This document shows, piece after piece, positions 45,510 to 53,593 of a DNA stretch of 64,000 nt (position 1 is the stretch's first letter; each line of letters opens with the position of its first letter). Under the pieces are notes generated by a model that was not told the DNA's origin, searched no databases, and saw only the letters and a program-made list of their open reading frames with translations. A program made the position numbers and the translations under genes. The DNA comes from Candidatus Mcinerneyibacterium aminivorans (GTDB lineage: Bacteria; Macinerneyibacteriota; Macinerneyibacteria; Macinerneyibacteriales; Macinerneyibacteriaceae): assembly GCA_008086245.1 (NCBI GenBank), contig VSIX01000139.1, forward strand, positions 1 through 64,000. Direction: 5' to 3'.

Positions 45510-46600
45510 ATCTTTCCAAAGAAGATAAAGAAAAAATGTTAAATGTAGGTATTAAAACCAAAAATAAAAAAAATACAGGGTCCTATATACTTGTTGATGA
45601 TGATATAGTAGAAGTTGATTTGAATCTGGAAGGTGTAGAGCTAATGCCGATAAAAATGGCGATAGAAAAATATGATTGGGTAGAAGAATATATGTGGAAG
45701 CTGGTTGACCCGGAGAAGGATAAATACACCAAAATGGCATATGAGGATGATGAGCCCAAAGGATATTTTATCAGGGTTAAAAAAGGTCACAAGGTTACTT
45801 TTCCCCTCCAGGCTTGTTTTTATATAAAAGCTACAAGAAAAGAGCAGGTTGTTCACAATATATTGATTGCCGAGGAAGATAGCGAGCTGCACATTATTAA
45901 TGGATGTGCTTCGGGAAATTATGTAAAAGAAGGATACCATATAGGTATTACAGAAACTTTTTTGAAAAAAGGTTCCTTTCTTTCCTACACAATGATACAT
46001 GATTGGGCCCCAGGTGTAATTGTCAGACCCAGATCAGCAATTGAAGTTGGGGAAAATGCACATTATATGTCCAATTATGTTTCATTGAAAGAAGTAAAAT
46101 CAACCGAAACCTCCCCTGTTGTTTATATCAATGGAAAAGACGGGAAGGCAAGATTAAATTCTATTCTATTTGCCCCTGAAAAAACCGATCTTTTTGTTGG
46201 TGGAAAAATTCAGCTTAATGCAGAAGGAGCAAGAGGAGATATTATAAGTCGAACAGTTACAAACGGTGGAGATATAACCGCTCCTGTTGAACTGGAGGCA
46301 ACTGTAGAAGAGGTTAGCGGGTTTATGGAATGCAATGGTTTAATTTTGGAAAAAGAAGGAAGGATATATTCATCACCATCCTTAAATAGTAACAAACAGA
46401 ATGTTGAACTTGCGCATGAAGCCTCTGTGGGAAAAATAGGAGATGAGGAGATTGAGTACCTGATGTCGAGGGGAATAAGCGAAGAGCAGGCCCGTTCTTT
46501 AATAGTACACGGGTTCCTCGATTTGAAGATTAAAGGACTGCCAGAATTTTTGCAGAATCAGATAGATACTGCTGTAAATCAGTCTATAAAAGGTATGTAA
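45491..46600 (+). CDS. SufB/SufD-type Fe-S scaffold protein (SmsB-like)
   Basis: 369 residues, shorter than SufB (about 470). The beta-helix core is recognisable in GASGN-like GCASGNYVKEGYH, HDWAPGVIVRPRS and the C-terminal NQNVELAHEASVGKIGDEEIEYLMSRG-like stretch (seen as VELAHEASVGKIGDEEI), which holds the conserved His and Glu of SufB/D. Start ATG 45491 follows AAGGGGTG. It would be the scaffold for the ATPase upstream. No cysteine desulfurase gene is adjacent. Confidence 0.86.
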   Translation: MSEERVNLSKEDKEKMLNVGIKTKNKKNTGSYILVDDDIVEVDLNLEGVELMPIKMAIEKYDWVEEYMWKLVDPEKDKYTKMAYEDDEPKGYFIRVKKGHKVTFPLQACFYIKATRKEQVVHNILIAEEDSELHIINGCASGNYVKEGYHIGITETFLKKGSFLSYTMIHDWAPGVIVRPRSAIEVGENAHYMSNYVSLKEVKSTETSPVVYINGKDGKARLNSILFAPEKTDLFVGGKIQLNAEGARGDIISRTVTNGGDITAPVELEATVEEVSGFMECNGLILEKEGRIYSSPSLNSNKQNVELAHEASVGKIGDEEIEYLMSRGISEEQARSLIVHGFLDLKIKGLPEFLQNQIDTAVNQSIKGM

Positions 46601-46945
46601 GGTAAAATAAGCATAGCTAAATTTTTAGAATAAGATTGAAAATATAATATCTTTGAGGGATTTTTGTAAGTAAATAAATGGCAATATTCATTTTTAAAAT
46701 TACTTAATTAATTTATACTATGGGAAAAAATCATGTTAGCAATTTTTAACACACCCAGACACTACAAGGATGATAGGGGATTCCTGAATATCACTCGGTT
46801 ATACCCTAGTTTTCTGGAATCTGAATTCTATTTTCTGTATATTTTTAAAAAATATAATAAATAGAATATATATTTTTTTCTCTTTTTCGTTACATACGGG
46901 CCAGCTTGACTGAAATTTTCAATTGTATTTTCTGGTCCTGAATCT

Positions 46946-46968
46946 AGAAATTATCGGTGATAATTTCT
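46946..46968. repeat. AT-flanked small hairpin in island B
   Basis: A perfect 10 bp stem (46946-46955 with 46959-46968) around a GGT loop, preceded by TCTGGTCCTGAATCT, as the 19745 hairpin is preceded by GGTTCTGATTCT. Confidence 0.6.
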
Positions 46969-47010
46969 TTTGGCATGTATTTTCATTACTTATGTTTTAT
47001 TTTTATGCAA

Positions 47011-47043
47011 ATTCCGGCCGAAATGTAAGCGTAGTGCCGGAAT
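47011..47043 (+). repeat. CCGGG element copy 3
   Basis: Starts ATTCCGGCCGAAATG and ends GCCGGAAT, preceded by TATGCA and followed by CTTCTAGTAGTGCTTTTATA. Arms have changed together from CCGGG to CCGGC. Confidence 0.65.
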
Positions 47044-47272
47044 CTTCTAGTAGTGCTTTTATAACATTCGCAAATCGCTTAATCTTAGTCATAATTTTAA
47101 TCTAAAAATTAAGATAGAAATTTTTTTAATTCGCCATTTGCTATTATCCATTAGCAATTTAAAATCGTGATAGTGATTTTTAATTCGCTATTTGCAATTC
47201 TGATTTTGCAATTGAACTTTCGTGGCATAATTGATTCTGAAAAATAGCGTTACTAATAAAATAAAACAGGGG

Positions 47273-47300
47273 TTGACTTATTCCTGTAATGGTGTAGTTT
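47273..47300 (+). promoter_or_regulatory. Candidate promoter of the DEAD-box helicase
   Basis: TTGACT (47273-47278) and TAGTTT (47295-47300) with a 16-base spacer. If used, it gives a leader of about 370 bases, which is long for this genome. Confidence 0.35.
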
Positions 47301-47390
47301 CTATGTGGCGAAGTAGTGTTTTGTAAAAAAATAAGGATTTTTATTTATTAATAAGGGTTTTTAAAGTTAATATTTTGAGAATTAAAGATG

Positions 47391-47459
47391 TTAAGATTAG
47401 TTTTGTCGGGTTTACTTTAATACATAGAGTATTAAAGATTTAATATAAATTAGTCTTAA
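47391..47459 (+). promoter_or_regulatory. Structured leader element upstream of the helicase
   Basis: An outer 10 bp helix with two G-U pairs (47391-47400 with 47450-47459) encloses an inner perfect 9 bp helix with a 5-base loop (47415-47423 with 47429-47437). It lies about 215 bases before the helicase start. It could be a folded 5' leader, as known for some cold-shock helicase mRNAs. Confidence 0.4.
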
Positions 47460-47674
47460 AACGGGGCCGGGAATTTCCAAAAATCTAAATTTTCTAAAAA
47501 ATAATTCAATTAAAAATCATTATTACAATAAAAAATCATTAAAATTTTACAGATATAATCTTTACTTTTAACTTTATAATTTTAGAAAGTAAATATTATT
47601 CTATTTTAGCGGATTGTTATGTATAGTGGTAATAATGTAAATAAAACAAAAAGGAAAGAAGGATTGAATTATTT

Positions 47675-49258
47675 ATGAATAAGAAAAAATTTAAAGATTT
47701 AAATTTATCAAAAGAAATTGAAAAGGCTGTGGAGGATATGGGATTTGAAGAGGCAACTCCTATTCAAACCCAGGCTATTCCTGAGGTAATGAAGGGAAAA
47801 GATGTTATAGGACAGGCCCAAACAGGAACAGGAAAAACAGCGGCGTTTGGAATACCTATACTTGAAATGATTGAACCTGAAAATAAAAATGTACAGGTAT
47901 TAATACTCTGTCCTACCAGGGAGCTTGCTATTCAGGTATCCGAGGAGATAAGAAGATTAGCGAGATATATGAAAAGTATAACCATTTTACCGGTTTATGG
48001 AGGTCAGTCTATTAAACATCAAATTAAAACACTTAAGAAGGGAGCACAGATTGTAATAGGAACTCCAGGGCGAACAATGGATCATATGAGAAGAAAGACA
48101 TTGAAACTCGATAATTTAAATATGATTGTACTGGATGAAGCTGATGAGATGTTAAATATGGGGTTTAGAGATGATATTGAAACTATATTAAGAGGTATTA
48201 AAGGAGAAAGACAGACTGTATTTTTCTCAGCTACTATGCCCAGATCGATACTGGCTTTACGGAAAAAATATCAAAAAAATCCCGAAATAATTAAGGTGGT
48301 TCATAAAAAGCTGACGGTTCCAAACACGGAACAGGCATATTTTAAGGTAAATAGAAGAAAGAAGCTGGAGGCACTGACCAGAATAATCGATATTCACAGC
48401 CCCGATAGAACTCTGGTATTTTGTAATACAAGAAAAAAGGTGGATAAACTGGCTATACAGCTTCAGGCAAGAGGTTATTTTGCTGATAATATTCACGGAG
48501 GATTAAGTCAACCTCAGAGAAATAGGGTTATGAAAAAATTTAAAAATGGTACTGTTGAAATACTTGTAGCTACGGATGTAGCAGCCAGAGGAATTGATAT
48601 AAACAATATTGAGATTGTTTTTAATTATGATATACCGCAGGATGAAGAATATTATGTACACAGAATAGGAAGAACAGGAAGAGCGGGCAAAGATGGATCT
48701 GCATTTACTTTAGTTTCTGGAAAGGAAATCTATAAATTAAAAAGTATTCAGAAATATACAAAAACAAAAATTCAGAAAAGATCGGTACCATCACCCGATG
48801 ATGTAGAAGAAGTGAAAATGAATCTACTTCTTGAAAATGTTTTTAAGATGCTAAATGAAGATGATTTTTCTACTGAAAAAGAGGTTATTAATGAGATAAT
48901 ACAGGAAGATTATACTGCTGTTGATATTGCATCTGCATTGTTGAGACTTGCAATGGAACAGGATAAAAAAGAAGATGTTGAATCTGATGATAGCTTTAAA
49001 GAAACAGGAGCTGAGCCCGGAATGGTAAGATTCTTTATAAATGTCGGTAAAAATCAGGGAATAACTCCTGGAGATGTAGTTGGAGCTATTGCCGGAGAAA
49101 CAGGTATATCGGGCGGATTGGTCGGATTAATAGATATATATGATAGATATACTTTTGTTGAAGTACCGCGTGATCATGCCAAAAAAGTACTGATGGTTAT
49201 GAATAATAACAGAATTAAAGGTAAAAATATAAGTATGGAACCTGCTAATTCAAAATAA
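47675..49258 (+). CDS. DEAD-box RNA helicase with DbpA-type RNA-binding domain
   Basis: 527 residues with every helicase motif: Q motif, AQTGTGKTA, PTRELA, TPGR, DEAD, SAT and HRIGRTGRAG. The C terminus (about 450-520) is the DbpA/CsdA RNA-binding fold, MVRFFINVGKNQGITPGDVVG (split as VRFFINVGKNQGITPGD). It fits CsdA/CshA-type helicases of ribosome assembly and cold adaptation. AAGGAAAGAAGG precedes the ATG. The long gap upstream and leader hairpins suggest post-transcriptional control. Confidence 0.92.
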   Translation: MNKKKFKDLNLSKEIEKAVEDMGFEEATPIQTQAIPEVMKGKDVIGQAQTGTGKTAAFGIPILEMIEPENKNVQVLILCPTRELAIQVSEEIRRLARYMKSITILPVYGGQSIKHQIKTLKKGAQIVIGTPGRTMDHMRRKTLKLDNLNMIVLDEADEMLNMGFRDDIETILRGIKGERQTVFFSATMPRSILALRKKYQKNPEIIKVVHKKLTVPNTEQAYFKVNRRKKLEALTRIIDIHSPDRTLVFCNTRKKVDKLAIQLQARGYFADNIHGGLSQPQRNRVMKKFKNGTVEILVATDVAARGIDINNIEIVFNYDIPQDEEYYVHRIGRTGRAGKDGSAFTLVSGKEIYKLKSIQKYTKTKIQKRSVPSPDDVEEVKMNLLLENVFKMLNEDDFSTEKEVINEIIQEDYTAVDIASALLRLAMEQDKKEDVESDDSFKETGAEPGMVRFFINVGKNQGITPGDVVGAIAGETGISGGLVGLIDIYDRYTFVEVPRDHAKKVLMVMNNNRIKGKNISMEPANSK

Positions 49259-49278
49259 TATCTGAATAGATATATATG

Positions 49279-49320
49279 ATTGGAGGTTATCTATTTAGTT
49301 AACCTCCAATATTTTTTCTA
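49279..49320 (+). terminator. Rho-independent terminator of the helicase gene
   Basis: A perfect 11 bp stem (49279-49289 with 49300-49310) and a 10-base loop are followed by ATTTTTTCT. It lies 20 bases past the stop and separates the helicase from the convergent DUF2284 gene. Confidence 0.87.
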
Positions 49321-49329
49321 AAATATTTA

Positions 49330-49833
49330 TTATTCAATAAAAACCATAGCAAAATAATCAGGAATTTCTTCTTCATTTTGAAGAACTTCAATGTCATAAC
49401 CATTATTCCTAACTGTTTTATAAACGTCTATTCCGCAGGCCTCAAGAGATGGCCGAATTTTTTCGGGATATGGGCAGGGGGATTTACAGTCTTCTATATC
49501 ACACCTTTTGCATGGACCGCATGCAAGTCCAAGAGCTTTATAGAATCCATCAAGAAAAATTTCGTGCTCGAGTTTAACAACTATATCCTGCATTTCAGGA
49601 TCATCGTGGTCGTGAAGTAAGAGTGCATAATTAAATTCTTCAACCATTTTTTCAGTTTCATTCACAGAAAAAACATTTGGTGGGCAGGTTAATCTTTCTC
49701 CATATGTGTCACATCCAAAACGGCATTTCCATCTTACGGCATGCGAAGTCTCAATTGTATCAGCAGAGATGACTTTTGCATCAACTACTCCCAGCTTTAT
49801 AGCTCTATCAACATATTTATTGTATTTAGACAT
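49330..49833 (-). CDS. DUF2284 predicted metal-binding protein
   Basis: 167 residues with many cysteines: CRFGCDTYGERLTCPP near 37-52 and LACGPCKRCDIEDCKSPCPYP near 102-122. This is the pattern of DUF2284, common in anaerobes and methanogens, thought to bind metal or an Fe-S cluster. No function is established. GGAGG precedes the ATG. It stands alone between a terminator and an intergenic island. Confidence 0.82.
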   Translation of the reverse strand: MSKYNKYVDRAIKLGVVDAKVISADTIETSHAVRWKCRFGCDTYGERLTCPPNVFSVNETEKMVEEFNYALLLHDHDDPEMQDIVVKLEHEIFLDGFYKALGLACGPCKRCDIEDCKSPCPYPEKIRPSLEACGIDVYKTVRNNGYDIEVLQNEEEIPDYFAMVFIE

Positions 49834-49865
49834 AACATCCTCCCTATAATTTTATTTAATTACTT

Positions 49866-49882
49866 ATTTTCATAATAACATA
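49866..49882 (-). promoter_or_regulatory. 17 bp motif shared with the manC upstream region
   Basis: On the minus strand it reads TATGTTATTATGAAAAT, 33-49 bases before the DUF2284 start, and the identical 17-mer precedes manC. A TTAACT lies 16 bases before it here and 18 bases before it at manC, so it is probably a promoter -10 region or a shared operator. Confidence 0.35.
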
Positions 49883-50577
49883 AATATTAAATGATTTTAG
49901 TTAATATTTTTTTTATTATTCTTGATATACAAACCATCCTGAATTACTAAGGGCCTTGATCGGTCACTGAATATTCATATCATATGATTTGTATATGCAT
50001 ATTCCGGGTGAAGCGAATGAAGTGAGCGTAATCCCGGAATCTTCTTGTATGAGCTTTAAATTATTTTTTTTGAAGGTCAAAAATTTTAAGCTATTTAGGT
50101 TAGATTATTCACTATAATCGTGTCACTGATTTTTAAAAATTTGAAGCGAGAATCTGATGAACTAGTTAGGTGTACTTTTATTTATTCTTCATAGTTTTTT
50201 ATAAAAATCCTGTCCAGTTTTAAACTTTCTCTTATGAGTTACTTCTATGACTTTTATATTAAAATCATTTTTTTAAAAAATAGGTCTTGCATTCAACCTC
50301 TGTGTTTTGTTTGATGATGCATTGCTTTTTTCTTTGTGCTCTGTTGTGTTGTACTATGTGCGATGAGCATAGTAAAAATTGCGACAGCAATATTTTCGAA
50401 CCTCGAATTTCGAAAAATCGAGTATCGATTAAATTTGTTTATTCTATATTAAATTATTTTTTTAGTAAATTTGAAACTTAATATATTTTATTTATTGAGA
50501 GGAAAAAATAAGAAATTTAATCTGGTTCTTGTTCTCGTTCTGGTTCTATAGGTAAAATTATTTCATAATTTTACCTA
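49883..50577. repeat. Intergenic repeat island C
   Basis: About 700 bases between DUF2284 and tRNA-Leu, with no credible gene. It holds the best-preserved CCGGG element (50001-50040), a 9 bp hairpin with one bulge at 50374-50396, TCTGGTTCTTGTTCTCGTTC, and a perfect 14 bp hairpin (50547-50560 with 50566-50579) that reaches into the last two bases of the tRNA. Confidence 0.7.
50001..50040 (+). repeat. CCGGG element copy 4 (most complete)
   Basis: 40 bp bounded by an 8 bp inverted repeat ATTCCGGG/CCCGGAAT and holding AAGCGAATGAAGTGAGCG, a string like those in many bacterial REP-type palindromes. It is preceded by TATGCA and followed by CTTCTTGTATGAGCTTT, the same flanks as copies 1 and 3. Confidence 0.7.
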
Positions 50578-50662
50578 TACCGAAGGAGGGACTCGAACCC
50601 TCACAGGCGCAAGGCCCATTGGATTTTGAATCCAACGCGTCTACCAATTCCGCCACTTCGGC
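50578..50662 (-). tRNA. tRNA-Leu (anticodon CAA)
   Basis: 85 bases on the minus strand form a long-variable-arm leucine tRNA: acceptor GCCGAAG with CTTCGGT, anticodon stem TTGGA/TCCAA around TTCAAAA giving anticodon CAA, and the T loop GGTTCGAGTCC. A73 is the discriminator and CCA is not encoded. Confidence 0.93.
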
Positions 50663-50677
50663 CTTGAAGCTGAAAAA

Positions 50678-50705
50678 ATTATATAATATAATTTCTTTGT
50701 GTCAA
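50678..50705 (-). promoter_or_regulatory. Promoter of tRNA-Leu
   Basis: Minus-strand perfect TTGACA (50705-50700) and TATAAT (50683-50678) with a 16-base spacer, 15 bases before the mature tRNA start. Confidence 0.7.
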
Positions 50706-50730
50706 GCTTTTTAATATTAGAGGAGGAAAT

Positions 50731-51147
50731 ATGAAGTCATATAAAAAGGAATTATGGTTTAATACCGATAAAAGAGTAGAGTTTATAAATATTACCCGAA
50801 AAGTTCAAAAAGCATTAAAAAAAAGCGGTATAAATGAAGGTTTGTGTCTCGTAAGTCCGATGCATATTACCGCAAGTGTATTTATTAATGATGCTGAAAG
50901 CGGTCTTCATGAGGATTATAAAAGATGGTTACAAGAGCATGTTCCTCATAACCCATCACTATACAAACATAATAACACCGGAGAAACCAATGCGGATGCA
51001 CATATCAAAAGACAGATAATGGGGAGGGATGTTACAGTAGCGATAACAGAGGGCAAGCTCGATTTCGGTCCCTGGGAACAGATTTTTTATGGTGAATTTG
51101 ATGGTCAGAGAGATAAAAGAGTACTGATTAAAATAATTGGGGAATAA
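50731..51147 (+). CDS. YjbQ/UPF0047 family protein
   Basis: 138 residues with the family features [34 protein letters not shown] and [19 protein letters not shown], which are UPF0047 hallmarks. Members have weak thiamine-phosphate synthase-like activity in vitro; the true role is unclear. GGAGG precedes the ATG. Its TAA is followed in the same frame by AGT and then the phosphoesterase, so only one stop codon separates the two proteins. Confidence 0.88.
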   Translation: MKSYKKELWFNTDKRVEFINITRKVQKALKKSGINEGLCLVSPMHITASVFINDAESGLHEDYKRWLQEHVPHNPSLYKHNNTGETNADAHIKRQIMGRDVTVAITEGKLDFGPWEQIFYGEFDGQRDKRVLIKIIGE

Positions 51148-51150
51148 AGT

Positions 51151-51894
51151 ATTAAAATATTTCAAATAAGTGATATCCATATAGGGAACATAAATCAAAA
51201 AACACACGGTGTTGATACCAGAAAAAATTTCCTTAAAGTTCTGGAATATTCGAAAGATATAAAATTTGATAGATATTTAATATCAGGGGACCTTGCTTTC
51301 AGAGAGCCCTCTAAAAATATTTATAAATGGATTAAAACCCGGCTTGATAGGTTTGAACATAGGTATCATATAATTCCTGGAAATCATGATGACTCAAAAC
51401 TTTTATCAGAAGTTTTTAATGTTGAAACGATTAATTCAAAGGAAATATTCTATCATGAAGTGTATAAATATTACCTGTTAATATTTCTGGATACCTCAAA
51501 TAGTAGAATATCCAGCAAGCAGCTTAAAAGAATAAAAGAACTGGCAAATATTTATACTGATAAAAAAATTGTATTATTTATGCATCATCCTCCAGTTAAA
51601 ACTGGCTGTAAATATATGGATATTAAATATCAACTGTTAAATCAAAACGATTTCTGGAAAGAGATAAAAGAAATACAAAATATAAGCCAGATCTTTAGTG
51701 GTCACCAGCACTGTGATAAAGAGATATCCATAAATAAAATAAATGTTTATGTTGCTCCATCTACTTTTTTTCAAATAAATTGTGACCTTGAATATTTTGA
51801 GGTGGCTAGTTATAATATAGGCTACAGAATCATAAATATAGCAAAAAACAGCATAACCAGTTATGTGAATTATTTATCGTCTGGAGAAAAATGA
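51151..51894 (+). CDS. Calcineurin-type metallophosphoesterase with apparent AUU start
   Basis: About 248 residues with every motif of the class: SDIHIG near the start, SGDLAF, PGNHDD, HHPPV and SGHQH. Coding motifs begin only 6 codons after the yjbQ stop, and no in-frame ATG, GTG or TTG occurs before a GTG at 51460, which would lose three of the motifs. The ATT at 51151, 6 bases after GGGG, gives the family-like start (M)KIFQISDIH. Either ATT is used, or the gene is reached by readthrough of yjbQ. It overlaps dinB by 4 bases. Confidence 0.75.
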   Translation: MKIFQISDIHIGNINQKTHGVDTRKNFLKVLEYSKDIKFDRYLISGDLAFREPSKNIYKWIKTRLDRFEHRYHIIPGNHDDSKLLSEVFNVETINSKEIFYHEVYKYYLLIFLDTSNSRISSKQLKRIKELANIYTDKKIVLFMHHPPVKTGCKYMDIKYQLLNQNDFWKEIKEIQNISQIFSGHQHCDKEISINKINVYVAPSTFFQINCDLEYFEVASYNIGYRIINIAKNSITSYVNYLSSGEK

Positions 51895-53060
51895 GAAAAA
51901 GAACTATTGTTCATGTTGATATGGATGCATTTTTTGCCTCTATAGAACAGCTTGATAATCCTGAGTATAGAGATAAACCTGTAATTGTGGGAGCAGATCC
52001 TGAAAAAGGAAACGGGCGAGGTGTCGTTTCAACATGCAGTTATGAAGCAAGGGAATATGGCATTCATTCAGCTATGCCAATATCAAAAGCCTACCGTCGC
52101 TGCCCGGATGGTATTTATGTTAAACCCCATTTTAAAAGATATGAAGAAATTTCCAATCAGATAATGAAAATATTTAATGAATTCACTCCTGTTATTGAGA
52201 AAATAAGTATAGATGAAGCTTTTTTGGATATGACAGGATGTGAACATTTTTATGAATCTGTAAATGATATGGGAGAAAAAATAAAGGCCAGAATTAAGAA
52301 GAAGACAAAATTGTCTGCCAGTGTGGGGATAGCATCAAATAAGTCGATAGCCAAAATTGCATCTGATTTAAATAAACCAGATGGTCTTACCATTTGCCCC
52401 TACGGTCAGGAGAAAAAATTTCTTTCTGGGCTTTCATTGAAAAAACTTTGGGGTGTTGGAGATAAAACTTTAAAAAAACTTAAAAAAATGGGTTTAAAAA
52501 AAGTCGGAGATATTGCTGAGATACCTAAAGATATAATGAAAAGGAAATTTGGCAAACACGGTGTTGGACTTTGGAAACTTGCAAATGGAAAAGATGATAG
52601 GGATGTGACTAATTACAGTAAAACAAAGTCAATTAGTGAGGAGTGTACATTTAGTGAGGATGTTGATAATTTTGACATAATCGATAGTAAAATTGTTTCC
52701 ATATCAGACAGAGTGGCAAGAAGATTAAGAAAGAAAAACTTCTGGGCAAAAACAGTTTTTATAAAGATTCGGTTCGAAAATTTTACAACATATACAAGAA
52801 GAAAAACACTAGGTGAATATTTTAAGGATAGTTCAACGCTTATTGAGTATGCCAGATTGTTGATGCAGGAATTTAAAAATTCAAATAAAAAAGTAAGATT
52901 AATAGGTGTAGGAGTTGCAAAATTAAAAAGTAAAAAAAAGTACAGGCAGATGAACCTGTTTGATGATAATCAAACAGGTTCTAAGGTCGATAAAGCTTTA
53001 GATAAGGCAAAGAAGAAATTTGGTGATAAAATAAATAGAGGATCTGATTACTCTAATTAG
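51891..53060 (+). CDS. dinB: DNA polymerase IV (Y family)
   Basis: A translesion polymerase of 389 residues. Active-site motifs are HVDMDAFFASIEQ and SIDEAFLDMTG, with VGIASNKSIAKIASD and the HhH-type LWGVGDKTLKKLKKMG. Near the C terminus RQMNLFDD fits the beta-clamp-binding QxxLF motif. It starts in an ATGA overlap with the phosphoesterase. A perfect 12 bp inverted repeat with a 4-base loop lies inside the coding region (52953-52980) just past the clamp motif. Confidence 0.95.
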   Translation: MRKRTIVHVDMDAFFASIEQLDNPEYRDKPVIVGADPEKGNGRGVVSTCSYEAREYGIHSAMPISKAYRRCPDGIYVKPHFKRYEEISNQIMKIFNEFTPVIEKISIDEAFLDMTGCEHFYESVNDMGEKIKARIKKKTKLSASVGIASNKSIAKIASDLNKPDGLTICPYGQEKKFLSGLSLKKLWGVGDKTLKKLKKMGLKKVGDIAEIPKDIMKRKFGKHGVGLWKLANGKDDRDVTNYSKTKSISEECTFSEDVDNFDIIDSKIVSISDRVARRLRKKNFWAKTVFIKIRFENFTTYTRRKTLGEYFKDSSTLIEYARLLMQEFKNSNKKVRLIGVGVAKLKSKKKYRQMNLFDDNQTGSKVDKALDKAKKKFGDKINRGSDYSN

Positions 53061-53061
53061 T

Positions 53062-53355
53062 TTATTCCTTATCCTTTAGATCTTTTACATAATCATGTAT
53101 TTTGAAAAATACAATTACAAGTTCCAGCCATACCCTTATAATTAATAACCCTATAACAACATAAAGGGGAGCAAATATTAACAAACTTAGTATCCCAAAT
53201 AATGTTGAAATATTAAATCCATTTACAATAATCATTAGAGCGCCAATGGCTATCCCAACCATACATAGAATATAAAGTGCTTTAATAATTTTAGGGGTTA
53301 CAAACTCTGAAAAATCAAAATCAAATAAATTTTTTATAAAACTTTTTGATTCCAT
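53062..53355 (-). CDS. DUF4282 membrane protein
   Basis: 97 residues with two strong hydrophobic helices (about 25-45 and 48-80) and charged ends, beginning with a FDFSEFVTPKIIKALY stretch typical of DUF4282. Function unknown. GGAGG stands before the ATG. It is convergent to dinB with a 1-base gap, so the two stop codons nearly touch. Confidence 0.78.
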   Translation of the reverse strand: MESKSFIKNLFDFDFSEFVTPKIIKALYILCMVGIAIGALMIIVNGFNISTLFGILSLLIFAPLYVVIGLLIIRVWLELVIVFFKIHDYVKDLKDKE

Positions 53356-53460
53356 AATACCTCCTTTTCCTTCTATATTAAATATACTTAAAATATGAAT
53401 ACATACAAGTCAGGGCAAATAATAATTTGGAGTCACTATTATTAGTGTCTGTGAGTGTTT

Positions 53461-53482
53461 AAAAATTGCTACCGCAATTTTT
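53461..53482. repeat. AT-flanked small hairpin in island D
   Basis: A perfect 9 bp stem AAAAATTGC/GCAATTTTT around TACC; on the minus strand the loop reads GGTA and TTAATCT precedes it, as at 19560. Confidence 0.65.
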
Positions 53483-53553
53483 AGATTAAGACTAAGGTTA
53501 AGATTAAGTTTCCGGGTCAGGATTTGAGAAAGTTATAAAAGTAATGATAGAAG

Positions 53554-53593
53554 ATTTCGGGATTTCGTTTACTTTGTTCGCTTCACCCGGAAT
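53554..53593 (-). repeat. CCGGG element copy 5 (reverse direction)
   Basis: On the minus strand: ATTCCGGGTGAAGCGAAC, then AAAGTAAACGAAATCCCGAAAT. It is followed by CTTCTATCATTACTTTTATA, nearly the downstream flank of copy 3. It is 40 bp, the same length as copy 4. Confidence 0.68.

Larger units (their letters stand above)
46601..47272. repeat. Intergenic repeat island B
   Basis: The first part of a 1,074-base gap before the DEAD-box gene, with no credible gene. It holds one CCGGG element (47011-47043), hairpins at 46946-46968 and near 47104-47125 and 47161-47180, and TTAATCTTAGTC/TTAATCTAAAAATT strings also found in islands A and D. An AATTCGCTATTTGCAATT string near 47182 resembles one in island D. 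Confidence 0.68.

Noticed and set aside
46923-47105. Open frame of about 60 codons in island B
   Set aside because: Spans the repeat element and a hairpin; no domain, no ribosome site.
50287-50481. Open frame of about 64 codons in island C
   Set aside because: Cys/Phe-rich low-complexity product across a hairpin, with no ribosome site.
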